Assembly: GCA_964639255.1 (NCBI GenBank)
Contig: CAZXDP010000026.1
Coordinates: forward strand, 1 to 34,246
Reading direction: 5' to 3'
Origin: NZQO01 sp964639255
Lineage (GTDB): Bacteria; Bacteroidota; Bacteroidia; Flavobacteriales; Flavobacteriaceae
DNA: 34,246 nucleotides
The notes beneath the pieces are model-generated. The model ran no database searches and was not told the DNA's origin. It saw only the letters and a program-made list of their open reading frames with translations. Shown here one piece after another: positions 22,902-30,830 of this stretch. Position 1 is the stretch's first letter. Each line of letters starts with the position of its first letter. Both the position numbers and the translations under genes were made by a program.

Positions 22902-24653
22902 ATGCAATTAGCTACGCTCGATTGGATATTGATCTTTTCATTCTTTGCAGTATTTCTTATCATCGGTTTGCTTGTTGCAAAACGATCGGGAAAGAACACC
23001 CAAGAATTTTTCCTCTCCGGAAGAAATATGCCGTGGTGGTTATTGGGGATCTCTATGGTGGCCACCACCTTTTCTGCCGATACGCCCAATCTTGTTACCG
23101 ATATCGTGCGGCAAAATGGAATTTCTGGAAACTGGGTGTGGTGGACCTTTCTCATAACAGGCATGCTCACTGTATTTGTCTACGCGAAACTCTGGAGGCG
23201 CTCTCAAGTACTCACCGATTTGCAATTTTATGAAATGCGATACAGTGGAAAGGAAGCGGCCTTTCTTCGAGGATTTCGTGCACTGTACCTGGGGGTATTC
23301 TTTAACGTAATGATTATGGCTTCGGTGTGCCTTGCCGCCATAAAAATAGGCGGCGTACTTTTCGATTTAGCCGCGTGGGAGTCTGTTCTGTACGCTTCGC
23401 TCATTACCGTTGTCTATAGTTCGATTGGGGGCTTGCGTGGGGTAATCTTTACAGATTTCCTCCAGTTTATCATTGCTATGATTGGTTCGGTATGGGCTGC
23501 CTACTATATAGTATCGATGCCAGAAATTGGCGGACTTCAAAAATTGCTCGCCCACGAAAACGTATCGGGAAAGCTGCAGTTCCTGCCCGATTTTAACGAC
23601 ACCCAGTCTCTTTTGGTGCTTCTCATTATTCCCTTGGCCGTGCAATGGTGGAGTGTCTGGTATCCCGGTGCCGAGCCTGGTGGGGGTGGTTACATCGCCC
23701 AGCGGATGCTTTCAGCTAAAGATGAAAAAAATGCCATCGGGGCCACGTTGCTGTTTAATGTTGCCCATTATGCGCTTCGCCCTTGGCCTTGGATTATCAT
23801 TGCATTGGCCTCGTTGGTGCTCTACCCCCAGTTGAGCGACATAGGGGCCGAGTTCCCCGATGCCGTTCTAGGTCATGATCTGGGGTATCCCGCCATGCTT
23901 ACCAATCTACCTGCCGGATTGTTGGGGCTGGTGGTGGCATCGCTCATTGCAGCATTTATGAGCACCATTTCCACCCATCTCAATTGGGGATCTTCGTATA
24001 TCGCGCTCGATTTTTATCAGCGGTTCGTTAAACCGGAAGCTTCCGAAACAGAATTAGTTGCCGTAGGACGCCTTAGCACAGTACTGCTTATGGTTTGTGC
24101 CGCGCTGTTAGCCCTACTGCTGAGCAGTGCCCTTAGCACCTTTGCGATTTTATTGCAAATTGGTGCCGGTACGGGATTGATTTTTATCCTTCGCTGGTTT
24201 TGGTGGCGCATTAATGCGTATAGTGAAATTACAGGTATGGTCGTTTCTTTCTGTATGGCGCTATTTTTCGAATTTACCGATCTAGGACTTGAAGATTATG
24301 AAAAATTGGTCTACGGTGTAGCCATTACCACCATTAGCTGGGTTGCCGTTACCCTGGCCACAAGGCCTACCTCCACCCATACCTTGGCAAGTTTTTATAA
24401 TACGGTAACACCCTATGGCAGAGGGTGGAAACCTTTTAAAAAATTAGCGGCTTCCAAAAATATACCGTTGAAACAGTCTACCGATAGATTTACCGTCGAC
24501 CTTGCGTGTATGCTCTTGGGCATCCTCTTTGTATACACCTCCCTATTTGCGACTGGCTATATTATCTATGGAAATATTCTGGGTGCAAGCATTTTACTTG
24601 GAGTTGCTATTGTTTCGGCCATTTTTATTTTTAAGCTTTGGAAGCGAGACTAA
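22902..24653 (+). CDS. Sodium:solute symporter (SSS/SLC5 family)
   Basis: This 583-residue inner-membrane transporter has about 13-14 hydrophobic helices. Family features include the start DWILIFSFFAVFLIIGLLVAKRSGKNTQEFFLSGRNMPWWLLGISMVATTFSADTPN, where FFLSGR and the ATTFSADTP unwound region near the Na+ site are typical. Others are YSSIGGLRGVIFTDFLQFIIAM in the middle and ASLIAAFMSTISTHLNWGSSYIALDFYQRF, the conserved helix-8 region. The transported solute cannot be read from sequence; this subgroup is often labelled Na+:galactoside symporter-like without proof. It is the last gene of the OmpA-HhH-symporter transcription unit and converges on the prohibitin-like gene. Confidence 0.93.
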   Translation: MQLATLDWILIFSFFAVFLIIGLLVAKRSGKNTQEFFLSGRNMPWWLLGISMVATTFSADTPNLVTDIVRQNGISGNWVWWTFLITGMLTVFVYAKLWRRSQVLTDLQFYEMRYSGKEAAFLRGFRALYLGVFFNVMIMASVCLAAIKIGGVLFDLAAWESVLYASLITVVYSSIGGLRGVIFTDFLQFIIAMIGSVWAAYYIVSMPEIGGLQKLLAHENVSGKLQFLPDFNDTQSLLVLLIIPLAVQWWSVWYPGAEPGGGGYIAQRMLSAKDEKNAIGATLLFNVAHYALRPWPWIIIALASLVLYPQLSDIGAEFPDAVLGHDLGYPAMLTNLPAGLLGLVVASLIAAFMSTISTHLNWGSSYIALDFYQRFVKPEASETELVAVGRLSTVLLMVCAALLALLLSSALSTFAILLQIGAGTGLIFILRWFWWRINAYSEITGMVVSFCMALFFEFTDLGLEDYEKLVYGVAITTISWVAVTLATRPTSTHTLASFYNTVTPYGRGWKPFKKLAASKNIPLKQSTDRFTVDLACMLLGILFVYTSLFATGYIIYGNILGASILLGVAIVSAIFIFKLWKRD

Positions 24654-24655
24654 AA

Positions 24656-24684
24656 TAAAAAAGCCGCTCTCGAAGGAAGCGGCT
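24656..24684 (-). terminator. Intrinsic terminator, mainly for the minus-strand fabG-vWA-SPFH unit
   Basis: AGCCGCT and AGCGGCT pair as a 7-bp stem with a 9-base loop (24662-24684). Read on the minus strand, the stem is followed by TTTTTATTTTA, a good U tract, so it stops the transcript ending with the prohibitin-like gene at 24705. On the plus strand the stem is followed by CTTAC and would act weakly for the symporter gene. Confidence 0.8.
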
Positions 24685-24704
24685 CTTACAAAACTCGGTT
24701 TTTC

Positions 24705-25520
24705 TTATTGATTCCCTAAAATAATCGGAAGTCCGCTGTCACCAGATCCTATAACGATCACTTTGCTGTTTTGCGATTCGGAGAGTTTCATCGTAGCTTC
24801 AATGCCTTTATCCTGTAAGATCTTGTCGGTTAGAGAAGCACTAAGAATTCGGTTGGCATCGGCTTTACCCTGGGCTTCAATACGCTGTTTCTCGGCTTCT
24901 TTTTCAGCCTTTTCCAATCTAAATTCATATTCCAGCGATTCCTGTTCTTGGCGCAGCTTGCGTTCAATAGCATCCTTTATGGTAGGCGGCAAGGTAACAT
25001 CGCGCACCAAGATCTCGTCCAGAACAATATACTGGTCGTCTACGATTTTCTTGGTCTCCTCAAAAATTTCGCGCTGTATGGCATCACGCTTGCTGGAATA
25101 CAACTGTTCTGGCGTGTAGCGCCCTACCACGCTTCGTGCAGCCGAACGAATGGTGGGCAGCAAAATGCGTTGTAGGTAATTCTCGCCAATTTCTTGGTGC
25201 AGCCTTCCCAAATCTTCATAGCGTGGCATATACCATGCACTGGCATCCAACTGAATATCAAGTCCGTTACTAGAGAGCACCTTCATTTTCTCGAAAATCT
25301 CTTGGCGGCGAACCTCGTAAATGTACACCTTGTTCCAGGGTGCGACAATGTGAAAACCTTCGCCTAATGGCGGCTCATCTGTCACTACCCCACCCCCAAA
25401 GGTTCGATAAAGCACACCGGCTTCACCGGAGTCTATCGTTACGGCCGATTTGGCAATGAGTATGATTAACAATATGATCCCTATCACCACCGGGATCCCA
25501 ATTTTAGGTAACTTATCCAT
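24705..25520 (-). CDS. Prohibitin-like SPFH domain membrane protein
   Basis: This is a 271-residue protein with an N-terminal membrane anchor (~8-28, IGIPVVIGIILLIILIAKSAVTI) and an SPFH/Band 7 domain (~30-200). The domain contains IDSGEAGVLYRTFGGGV, GFHIVAPWNKVYIYEVRRQEIFEKM, LSSNGLDIQLDASAWY and VVGRYTPEQLYSSKRDAIQREIFEETKKIV. These match prohibitins closely, including the region EILVRDVTLPPTIKDAIERKL. A coiled coil (EQESLEYEFRLEKAEKEAEKQRIEAQGKADANRI) follows. Such proteins form large membrane rings that organise proteases or lipid domains; the partner here is unknown. It follows the von Willebrand A gene by 15 bases and ends at a terminator. Confidence 0.93.
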   Translation of the reverse strand: MDKLPKIGIPVVIGIILLIILIAKSAVTIDSGEAGVLYRTFGGGVVTDEPPLGEGFHIVAPWNKVYIYEVRRQEIFEKMKVLSSNGLDIQLDASAWYMPRYEDLGRLHQEIGENYLQRILLPTIRSAARSVVGRYTPEQLYSSKRDAIQREIFEETKKIVDDQYIVLDEILVRDVTLPPTIKDAIERKLRQEQESLEYEFRLEKAEKEAEKQRIEAQGKADANRILSASLTDKILQDKGIEATMKLSESQNSKVIVIGSGDSGLPIILGNQ

Positions 25521-25535
25521 AGCTGTTGTTTTTAA

Positions 25536-27569
25536 TTATATAAGTCCGTTGTATTTTCGTATAAACCATTCCAAGGAAAGGGTTAGAGCAAGAATTACCA
25601 ACAAATAGTACCAATCGACTAAAGGTACGGTTTTCACTTCGTTTTTTTGAATAGATACAAACCTTTCATCTTCCAACAAGGAGTTAACGAGCGCCCTTGT
25701 TTGTGTGTGAAAGAACAGTTGGCCATTCGTGCTTTGTGCGGTGCGGTCCAATTTTTCGATATCGGCATTTAAGAATTGTTGCTCAACGTTGAATTCCAAT
25801 ATACTGAAGCTCCCGCTGCGGGAATTGTTCTCTCCAACCACCGAAACGGTATAGCGATAGTCGCCCGCGGGGAGGCTGTTGAGATCTACCTCATAGAAAT
25901 TGTTCTTCAGCAATAAAGGAAATACGGTTTGCGTTCCCGTTTCCTCTTGGGTTAGTTCAATTTCGAGGGCGGCGCGGCTGTCGAATATAAAATTCTTGTC
26001 AAAATATTGGGCCTCAATTTTGATGGGTGCATTATTGTAATAAAATGTCTCGTGGGCCACCTCGAGCCTACTGCGCTGTTTCCTAGAAGCCAAGAACTGT
26101 AACAGCTGCGCTATAAATGCGTCGAAATCTCGAAAAGAACCCGTATTCACAAAACTAGCCGAGCGCCATTTCCAGATACCTTCGCCGTCCATAATGGCAG
26201 TTCGCTTGCCATTCAATTCGGCAGTGGCTAGCAAGGGATTTCCAGAGCGATATCCATTGACTGTTTGTTCTAGCAACAGCTCGTGCGGTACCGATATTGT
26301 TACCCCACCGAAGGTCGTGCTAAGCGGCGGAAAGCTTTCGAATGGCAACGGTTGCACCGCAAAACTCCCGTAATTAGGATGCAATTGCCCTTGTACTTCT
26401 TCAGTTTGGGGGGTAAGCTCTTTTTGGAATTGATCTTGGCTCTTATTTAAAAATCCCCAGTCGGTTTCCGTGCCGGTGACGACCCAAAAATTGTTTCCTG
26501 TCTTTTCCATTTCCGAAAAAACCGAGGCAAAACTCCGGTTCGGCTGATATAGGATTATGAGCTGAAAATCGTTCAATTGGCCTACGGATTCGCTTGGCTT
26601 GGCAAAAGTAACGGTGCGCTGTTCATTGGCGGTAATGGATTTTTTTAAGGCTCCAAGATCTGGATGCAACAACTCACTTACCACAAGTACATTAGTGGCC
26701 TGATCTATCACCTCTACAGCAAATTGCTTGGTATTGTTAATGGTATTCTTTTCATCGGGTAGTGATTGTAGGTTGGCCGTGAACGCTTGCATTCCCACGG
26801 TAGCGGCGGGCAGTGTAAATGATAGGGTACGCGTAGCATTGTCTTTGGAAAAGGATACAGATTGAGAGTAAACCGTTGCATTTCCCTGCCGAATGGTAAA
26901 TCTTGAAGTAACCGACCCATTACCGCTGTATTTTAAAAATACCTCTACGGGAAATCGGTTCTTTAAAAAAGCATATCGATTGGTGTTCAATTGCGAAATC
27001 TGCAGATCGGTATATTGAGTGCTATCGCCCAACACCACCGGAAAAATAGGTTGTTGAACGGTAGGGGCCGTAAACTCATAGTCTTGCCCTAAGGTCTGGT
27101 TGCCATCGGTAACCAATACGATGGGAGCGATGTTATTATTATATACTTCGCCCACGGTTTCAAGGGCTTTCGATATGTTGGTGTTCTTTTCGGAAAAGGA
27201 GAGGGAATCGCCTTGTGTGAGTTCCCTTCCGAAGGTATAAAATGTAACATCGAAGGCTTTTTGGAGCGCTTCATTTTGTTGAAATTCAGAGACTACATCG
27301 GCAAGCGCCTGTTCCTGCTGCAACGATGTAATTGAAGCAGAGTTATCCAGCACCACCGGTAATATTGGCTTTTGGGTCGTATAGCTAGTGGAAGTAAACT
27401 TTGGATTAATTAGTAACACCAGTAATACGAACAGGGTTAAAAATCGAAGCCCGGTGAGCACGAAATGCAACAGTCCACGCTGTTTGGTACGGTAACCGTA
27501 CATAAAAATAGCCAGTGCCAAGGAAATGGCACCGGCTATTACAATTAAAAAGAGTGTGCTTTGAGGCAT
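25536..27569 (-). CDS. Membrane-anchored von Willebrand A domain protein
   Basis: This is a 677-residue protein with two N-terminal membrane helices (~4-24 and ~33-54), a vWA domain (~65-200), a long beta-rich region and a final membrane helix (VDWYYLLVILALTLSLEWFI) ending in RKYNGLI. The metal-ion-dependent adhesion site looks complete: D75-x-S77-x-S79 in VVLDNSASI, T130 in KNTNISKAL and D155 in IVLVTDGNQT. The layout resembles BatA/BatB-type or glutamine amidotransferase-like membrane proteins of Bacteroidota, but without a visible amidotransferase triad. The central part should face the periplasm; the role is not known. It lies 37 bases after fabG and 15 bases before the prohibitin-like gene. 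Confidence 0.83.
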   Translation of the reverse strand: MPQSTLFLIVIAGAISLALAIFMYGYRTKQRGLLHFVLTGLRFLTLFVLLVLLINPKFTSTSYTTQKPILPVVLDNSASITSLQQEQALADVVSEFQQNEALQKAFDVTFYTFGRELTQGDSLSFSEKNTNISKALETVGEVYNNNIAPIVLVTDGNQTLGQDYEFTAPTVQQPIFPVVLGDSTQYTDLQISQLNTNRYAFLKNRFPVEVFLKYSGNGSVTSRFTIRQGNATVYSQSVSFSKDNATRTLSFTLPAATVGMQAFTANLQSLPDEKNTINNTKQFAVEVIDQATNVLVVSELLHPDLGALKKSITANEQRTVTFAKPSESVGQLNDFQLIILYQPNRSFASVFSEMEKTGNNFWVVTGTETDWGFLNKSQDQFQKELTPQTEEVQGQLHPNYGSFAVQPLPFESFPPLSTTFGGVTISVPHELLLEQTVNGYRSGNPLLATAELNGKRTAIMDGEGIWKWRSASFVNTGSFRDFDAFIAQLLQFLASRKQRSRLEVAHETFYYNNAPIKIEAQYFDKNFIFDSRAALEIELTQEETGTQTVFPLLLKNNFYEVDLNSLPAGDYRYTVSVVGENNSRSGSFSILEFNVEQQFLNADIEKLDRTAQSTNGQLFFHTQTRALVNSLLEDERFVSIQKNEVKTVPLVDWYYLLVILALTLSLEWFIRKYNGLI

Positions 27570-27606
27570 TTATGTTTTTAGCTATTCTTCTTTTTTATTG
27601 GTTACT

Positions 27607-28353
27607 CTAGGTGAGCATCCCGCCATCTACGTTTAGCACTTGCCCAGTGATATAAGCCGATAGGTCGCTCGCCAAAAATACACACGCATTGGCGATATCT
27701 TCTGGGCTTCCGCCGCGTTTTAGCGGAATGGCATCGCGCCAGCTCTGCACCGTAGCTTCGTCTAACTTACCTGTCATCTCTGTTTCAATAAACCCTGGGG
27801 CAATGGCGTTGCACCGTATATCGCGCGAGCCGAGCTCCAGTGCGACCGATTTGGTAAAACCGAGAATGCCCGCTTTGGAAGCTGCGTAGTTGGTTTGTCC
27901 AGCATTGCCCTTCACCCCTACCACAGAGCTCATATTGATGATGGAGCCCTTGCGCTGCTTTAACATAGCGCGCTGCACGGCCTTGGTCATATTGAAAACC
28001 GATTTTAGGTTTACCTCTATGACCTTGTCGAAATCTTCTTCGGAAATGCGCATAAGCAAGTTGTCTTTGGTAATACCAGCATTGTTTACCAAAATATCGA
28101 TACTGCCAAAATCGTTGAGCACTTCGGTAGCCAAATCCTGAGCTTCCTGAAAGTTTGCAGCGTTGCTCTGGTATGCTTTAACCTTTACCCCTTTCTTCGA
28201 CACCTCATTTGCTATGGCTTCGGCCGATTCCTTAGAGGAATTGTACGTAAATGCAATATTGGCACCGTGCTTGGCAAATGTTTCCACGATTCCTTTTCCG
28301 ATACCTCGGCTACCTCCAGTAATAATAGCAGTTTTACCTTCTAATAATTTCAT
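27607..28353 (-). CDS. fabG: 3-oxoacyl-[acyl-carrier-protein] reductase FabG
   Basis: This 248-residue short-chain dehydrogenase/reductase reduces 3-oxoacyl-ACP with NADPH in fatty acid elongation. It has the cofactor motif TGGSRGIGKG near the N-terminus, the NNAG motif (DILVNNAGITKDNLLMRISEEDFDKV, typical of FabG) and the catalytic Ser and Tyr-x-x-x-Lys (INMSSVVGVKGNAGQTNYAASKAG). It also has the C-terminal IAPGFIETEMT and the ending ITGQVLNVDGGM. The gene heads a probable operon with the vWA and prohibitin-like genes and has its own -7 element just after the sucD terminator. Confidence 0.96.
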   Translation of the reverse strand: MKLLEGKTAIITGGSRGIGKGIVETFAKHGANIAFTYNSSKESAEAIANEVSKKGVKVKAYQSNAANFQEAQDLATEVLNDFGSIDILVNNAGITKDNLLMRISEEDFDKVIEVNLKSVFNMTKAVQRAMLKQRKGSIINMSSVVGVKGNAGQTNYAASKAGILGFTKSVALELGSRDIRCNAIAPGFIETEMTGKLDEATVQSWRDAIPLKRGGSPEDIANACVFLASDLSAYITGQVLNVDGGMLT

Positions 28354-28409
28354 ATTGTCTAAATTGGTTGATGTATGGACGCTAATGATGAGCGGCGCCT
28401 CGCGTACTT

Positions 28410-28417
28410 CAAATATA
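28410..28417 (-). promoter_or_regulatory. fabG promoter, -7 element TATATTTG
   Basis: The minus-strand octamer TATATTTG matches TAnnTTTG exactly and lies 56 bases before the fabG ATG. It directly adjoins, and shares one base with, the U tract of the sucD terminator, so one short stretch both ends sucD and starts fabG transcription. No TTG is found at the usual -33 distance. Confidence 0.55.
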
Positions 28418-28449
28418 AAAAAAGCCCTGCTAATACTAACAGGACTTTT
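28417..28449 (-). terminator. Intrinsic terminator of sucD
   Basis: On the minus strand, AAAAGTCCTG pairs with CAGGGCTTTT (10 bp, one G-U pair, 10-base loop), followed by a run of seven T residues. It lies 24 bases after the sucD stop codon. Confidence 0.88.
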
Positions 28450-28473
28450 CCATTATTGTAATGCCAGTGCGTG

Positions 28474-29346
28474 TTATGAAAGCACCTCGGCAACCTTCTT
28501 GCCAATCTCGGCAGGTGAATCTACCACATGGATACCACACTCGCGCATAATTTTTTTCTTGGCTTGGGCAGTGTCGTCACTTCCGCCCACAATAGCACCG
28601 GCGTGTCCCATGGTTCGACCGGCGGGCGCAGTTTCACCAGCAATGAAACCTACGATTGGCTTTTTGCTTCCGCTCTCCTTATACCAACGAGCGGCATCTG
28701 CCTCCAATTGTCCTCCAATTTCGCCAATCATAACCACAGCTTCTGTTTCATCATCGTTAATGAGAAGCTCTACCGCTTCTTTCGTGGTAGTGCCAATTAT
28801 TGGGTCTCCCCCAATACCAATTGCTGTGGTAATGCCCAAACCTTGCTTCACCACTTGGTCTGCCGCTTCGTAGGTGAGTGTTCCCGATTTGGAAACCACG
28901 CCTACTTTTCCTTTTTTAAACACAAAACCAGGCATAATACCTACCTTCGCCTCTCCTGGAGTGATAACCCCTGGACAGTTTGGACCAATTAATCGACAGT
29001 CTTTATCTTTAATATAATCTGCCGCCTTGATCATATCCCCTACTGGAATGCCCTCGGTGATGGTAATAATTACCTTAATGCCTGCGTTGGCCGCTTCCAT
29101 AATGGCATCGGCTGCGAAGGCGGGCGGAACAAAAATGATCGAAACATCGGCCCCTGTTTCCGCTACCGCTTCCGATACGGTGTTGAACACAGGCTTCTCC
29201 AAATGTTTCTGCCCTCCCTTGCCAGGCGTAACACCACCAACAACGTTGGTTCCGTACTCGATCATTTGCTCTGCGTGAAAGGTTCCTTCGCTTCCTGTAA
29301 AGCCTTGAACAATAATTTTTGAATCTTTATTTACTAAAACACTCAT
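28474..29346 (-). CDS. sucD: Succinate-CoA ligase (ADP-forming) alpha subunit
   Basis: This 290-residue alpha subunit of succinyl-CoA synthetase belongs to the TCA cycle and works with a beta subunit (sucC) that is not in this window. The CoA-binding N-terminus has IIVQGFTGSEGTFHAEQMIEYG and the GVTPGKGG loop. The active-site histidine that is phosphorylated is H248 in GRTMGHAGAIVGG, with the power-helix region IGPNCPGVITPGE also present. The length is the usual one for the family. The gene has a perfect -7 element about 80 bases upstream and its own terminator, so it is transcribed separately from the lipid A operon. Confidence 0.98.
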   Translation of the reverse strand: MSVLVNKDSKIIVQGFTGSEGTFHAEQMIEYGTNVVGGVTPGKGGQKHLEKPVFNTVSEAVAETGADVSIIFVPPAFAADAIMEAANAGIKVIITITEGIPVGDMIKAADYIKDKDCRLIGPNCPGVITPGEAKVGIMPGFVFKKGKVGVVSKSGTLTYEAADQVVKQGLGITTAIGIGGDPIIGTTTKEAVELLINDDETEAVVMIGEIGGQLEADAARWYKESGSKKPIVGFIAGETAPAGRTMGHAGAIVGGSDDTAQAKKKIMRECGIHVVDSPAEIGKKVAEVLS

Positions 29347-29395
29347 GCTTTGTATGAAATTTTTGTTTTTGCTCTGTTTAATGTTCTTCCCTCTA

Positions 29396-29433
29396 GGTAT
29401 TGGATACCTTTTAAAATATAAGGGGCAAAGATA
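29396..29433 (-). promoter_or_regulatory. sucD promoter (-7 element TATCTTTG) and small leader palindrome
   Basis: The minus-strand octamer TATCTTTG (29426-29433) is an exact TAnnTTTG match, about 80 bases before the sucD ATG. A short inverted repeat (GGTAT-TGG-ATACC, 29396-29408) lies within the predicted untranslated leader. Possible TTG elements upstream are closer than the normal spacing. Confidence 0.55.
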
Positions 29434-29462
29434 CCGTTTTTCAACAAGGTATTAAAGCGATA

Positions 29463-29876
29463 TTATACTTTAACCTTATGATATGACTCTGTAGTATCGT
29501 CTTTTTCGGTTACGGGCTGACTCACCTGATAGCCGCGAAAAATCTTGCCATCCTTTACCTCCCAGATAGCGATAAAATGCGCAATTCCAAGCTCTTCGTC
29601 TGGGTTTTCGATGGTCTTTATATAGTATTTGTAACGAACCGTTACGTGGCCGCTGTCTTCCAAAAGGTGGCTTACCTCTACCCGCAGATCGTCGTAGGTT
29701 CGGCGTATTTCAGAAAAGAACGAAGCAAGGTCGTCATAATGAAGAATGGAAAGGCCTTCGCTACTGTTCCAAATAAGGACGATTTCAGGGTCGAAAAAAC
29801 GTTCCAGAACCTCTTCGTCCTTCAACAGATCTGATTGATAAAAATTTCTTACAACTTCCTTGGCTTTTTTGCTCAT
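29463..29876 (-). CDS. NTF2-like (SnoaL-type) nuclear transport factor 2 family protein
   Basis: This 137-residue protein has the cone-shaped NTF2-like pattern: an N-terminal helix (AKEVVRNFYQSDLLKDEEVLERFFDPEIVLIWNSSEG) and a second helix pair (YDDLASFFSEIRRTYDDLRVEVSHLL). Curved strands follow (HVTVRYKYYIKTI, LGIAHFIAIWEVKDGKIFRGYQVSQP). The segment ending IWEVKDGKI is typical of the family. Members range from isomerases to stress or binding proteins; no reaction can be named here. Its ATG overlaps the stop codon of the LpxD-like gene by one base (TAATG), so it is translationally coupled and ends the operon. Confidence 0.82.
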   Translation of the reverse strand: MSKKAKEVVRNFYQSDLLKDEEVLERFFDPEIVLIWNSSEGLSILHYDDLASFFSEIRRTYDDLRVEVSHLLEDSGHVTVRYKYYIKTIENPDEELGIAHFIAIWEVKDGKIFRGYQVSQPVTEKDDTTESYHKVKV

Positions 29877-30811
29877 TACAATTTGTCGATTTTGTCAATT
29901 ATATCTGGAATTAAGCGAATCGATGCCAACTCCTTATATTTTTTTCGGAATTCATCGGCTGGCGTGCCGAAATACGATTTATATCCGGGAAGCGATTTAC
30001 TCACTCCGCTTTGTGCAGAAATGATCGCTTTTTCGCCTATGGTAACGCCGCTCGTTATTCCTACCTGGCCCCAAATGGTTACGAAATCTTCAATAAGCAC
30101 GCAACCGGCAATGCCCACTTGAGACGCGATAAGACAACGCTTGCCTATAATGGTATCGTGACCCACGTGCACTTGATTGTCGAGCTTGGTACCTTCACCG
30201 ATGGTCGTGGAGGCCGTGACACCTTTGTCGATTGTACATAGTGCCCCTATTTCAACGTTGTCGTGAATTACCACATTGCCCCCGCTAAGCAGCTTGTCGA
30301 ACTTTTCGGGTCGATTTTTATAGTAAAATGCGTCCCCGCCAAGTACTGTTCCGGCGTGGATAATTACCCCATTCCCTATTACCGCATTGTCGTAAATAGC
30401 AACGTTGGAGTGGATAATACAATCATCACCTATTGTCACATTGTTGCCAATAAAAACATTGGGCTGTATGATAGTATGCTTGCCCAGGCGCGCAGAATCT
30501 GCAATTACCGCCCGTGCTGGCTGAAATGGGTTAAAATGGTTCGTGAGTTTATTGAAATCGCGAAAGGGATCTTCAGAAATTAACAAGGCCTTACCAGGGG
30601 GGCACTCTACCTCTTTGTTGATGAGGATAACGGTGGCCAGCGATGCCAAGGCTTTGTCATAGTATTTGGGATGATCTACGAACACGATATCGCCGGGCCG
30701 TACAACGTGTATCTCGTTCATTCCCATGACGGGAAAATCGTCTGCACCCACATAATCGCAATGCAGAATCTGGGCAATAGATTGTAAGGTTTGGGGTGGC
30801 GAAAATTTCAT
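29876..30811 (-). CDS. LpxD-like UDP-3-O-acylglucosamine N-acyltransferase (probable second LpxD)
   Basis: This is a 311-residue protein. Residues 1-95 form the LpxD N-terminal uridine-binding-type domain (VRPGDIVFVDHPKYYDKALASLATVILINK). Residues ~100-280 are hexapeptide repeats of a left-handed beta-helix (NVFIGNNVTIGDDCIIHSNVAIYDNAVIGNGVIIHAG). The likely catalytic histidine is H218 in DNQVHVGHDTIIG, matching the essential His of LpxD. The family transfers an R-3-hydroxyacyl chain from ACP to UDP-3-O-acylglucosamine in lipid A synthesis. In Flavobacteriaceae the canonical lpxD usually sits next to lpxC, just beyond this window, so this copy is probably a paralogue with a possibly altered substrate. 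It is separated from the lipoprotein gene by 19 bases. Confidence 0.85.
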   Translation of the reverse strand: MKFSPPQTLQSIAQILHCDYVGADDFPVMGMNEIHVVRPGDIVFVDHPKYYDKALASLATVILINKEVECPPGKALLISEDPFRDFNKLTNHFNPFQPARAVIADSARLGKHTIIQPNVFIGNNVTIGDDCIIHSNVAIYDNAVIGNGVIIHAGTVLGGDAFYYKNRPEKFDKLLSGGNVVIHDNVEIGALCTIDKGVTASTTIGEGTKLDNQVHVGHDTIIGKRCLIASQVGIAGCVLIEDFVTIWGQVGITSGVTIGEKAIISAQSGVSKSLPGYKSYFGTPADEFRKKYKELASIRLIPDIIDKIDKL

Positions 30812-30830
30812 AGTTCAAATATAGCAAATA

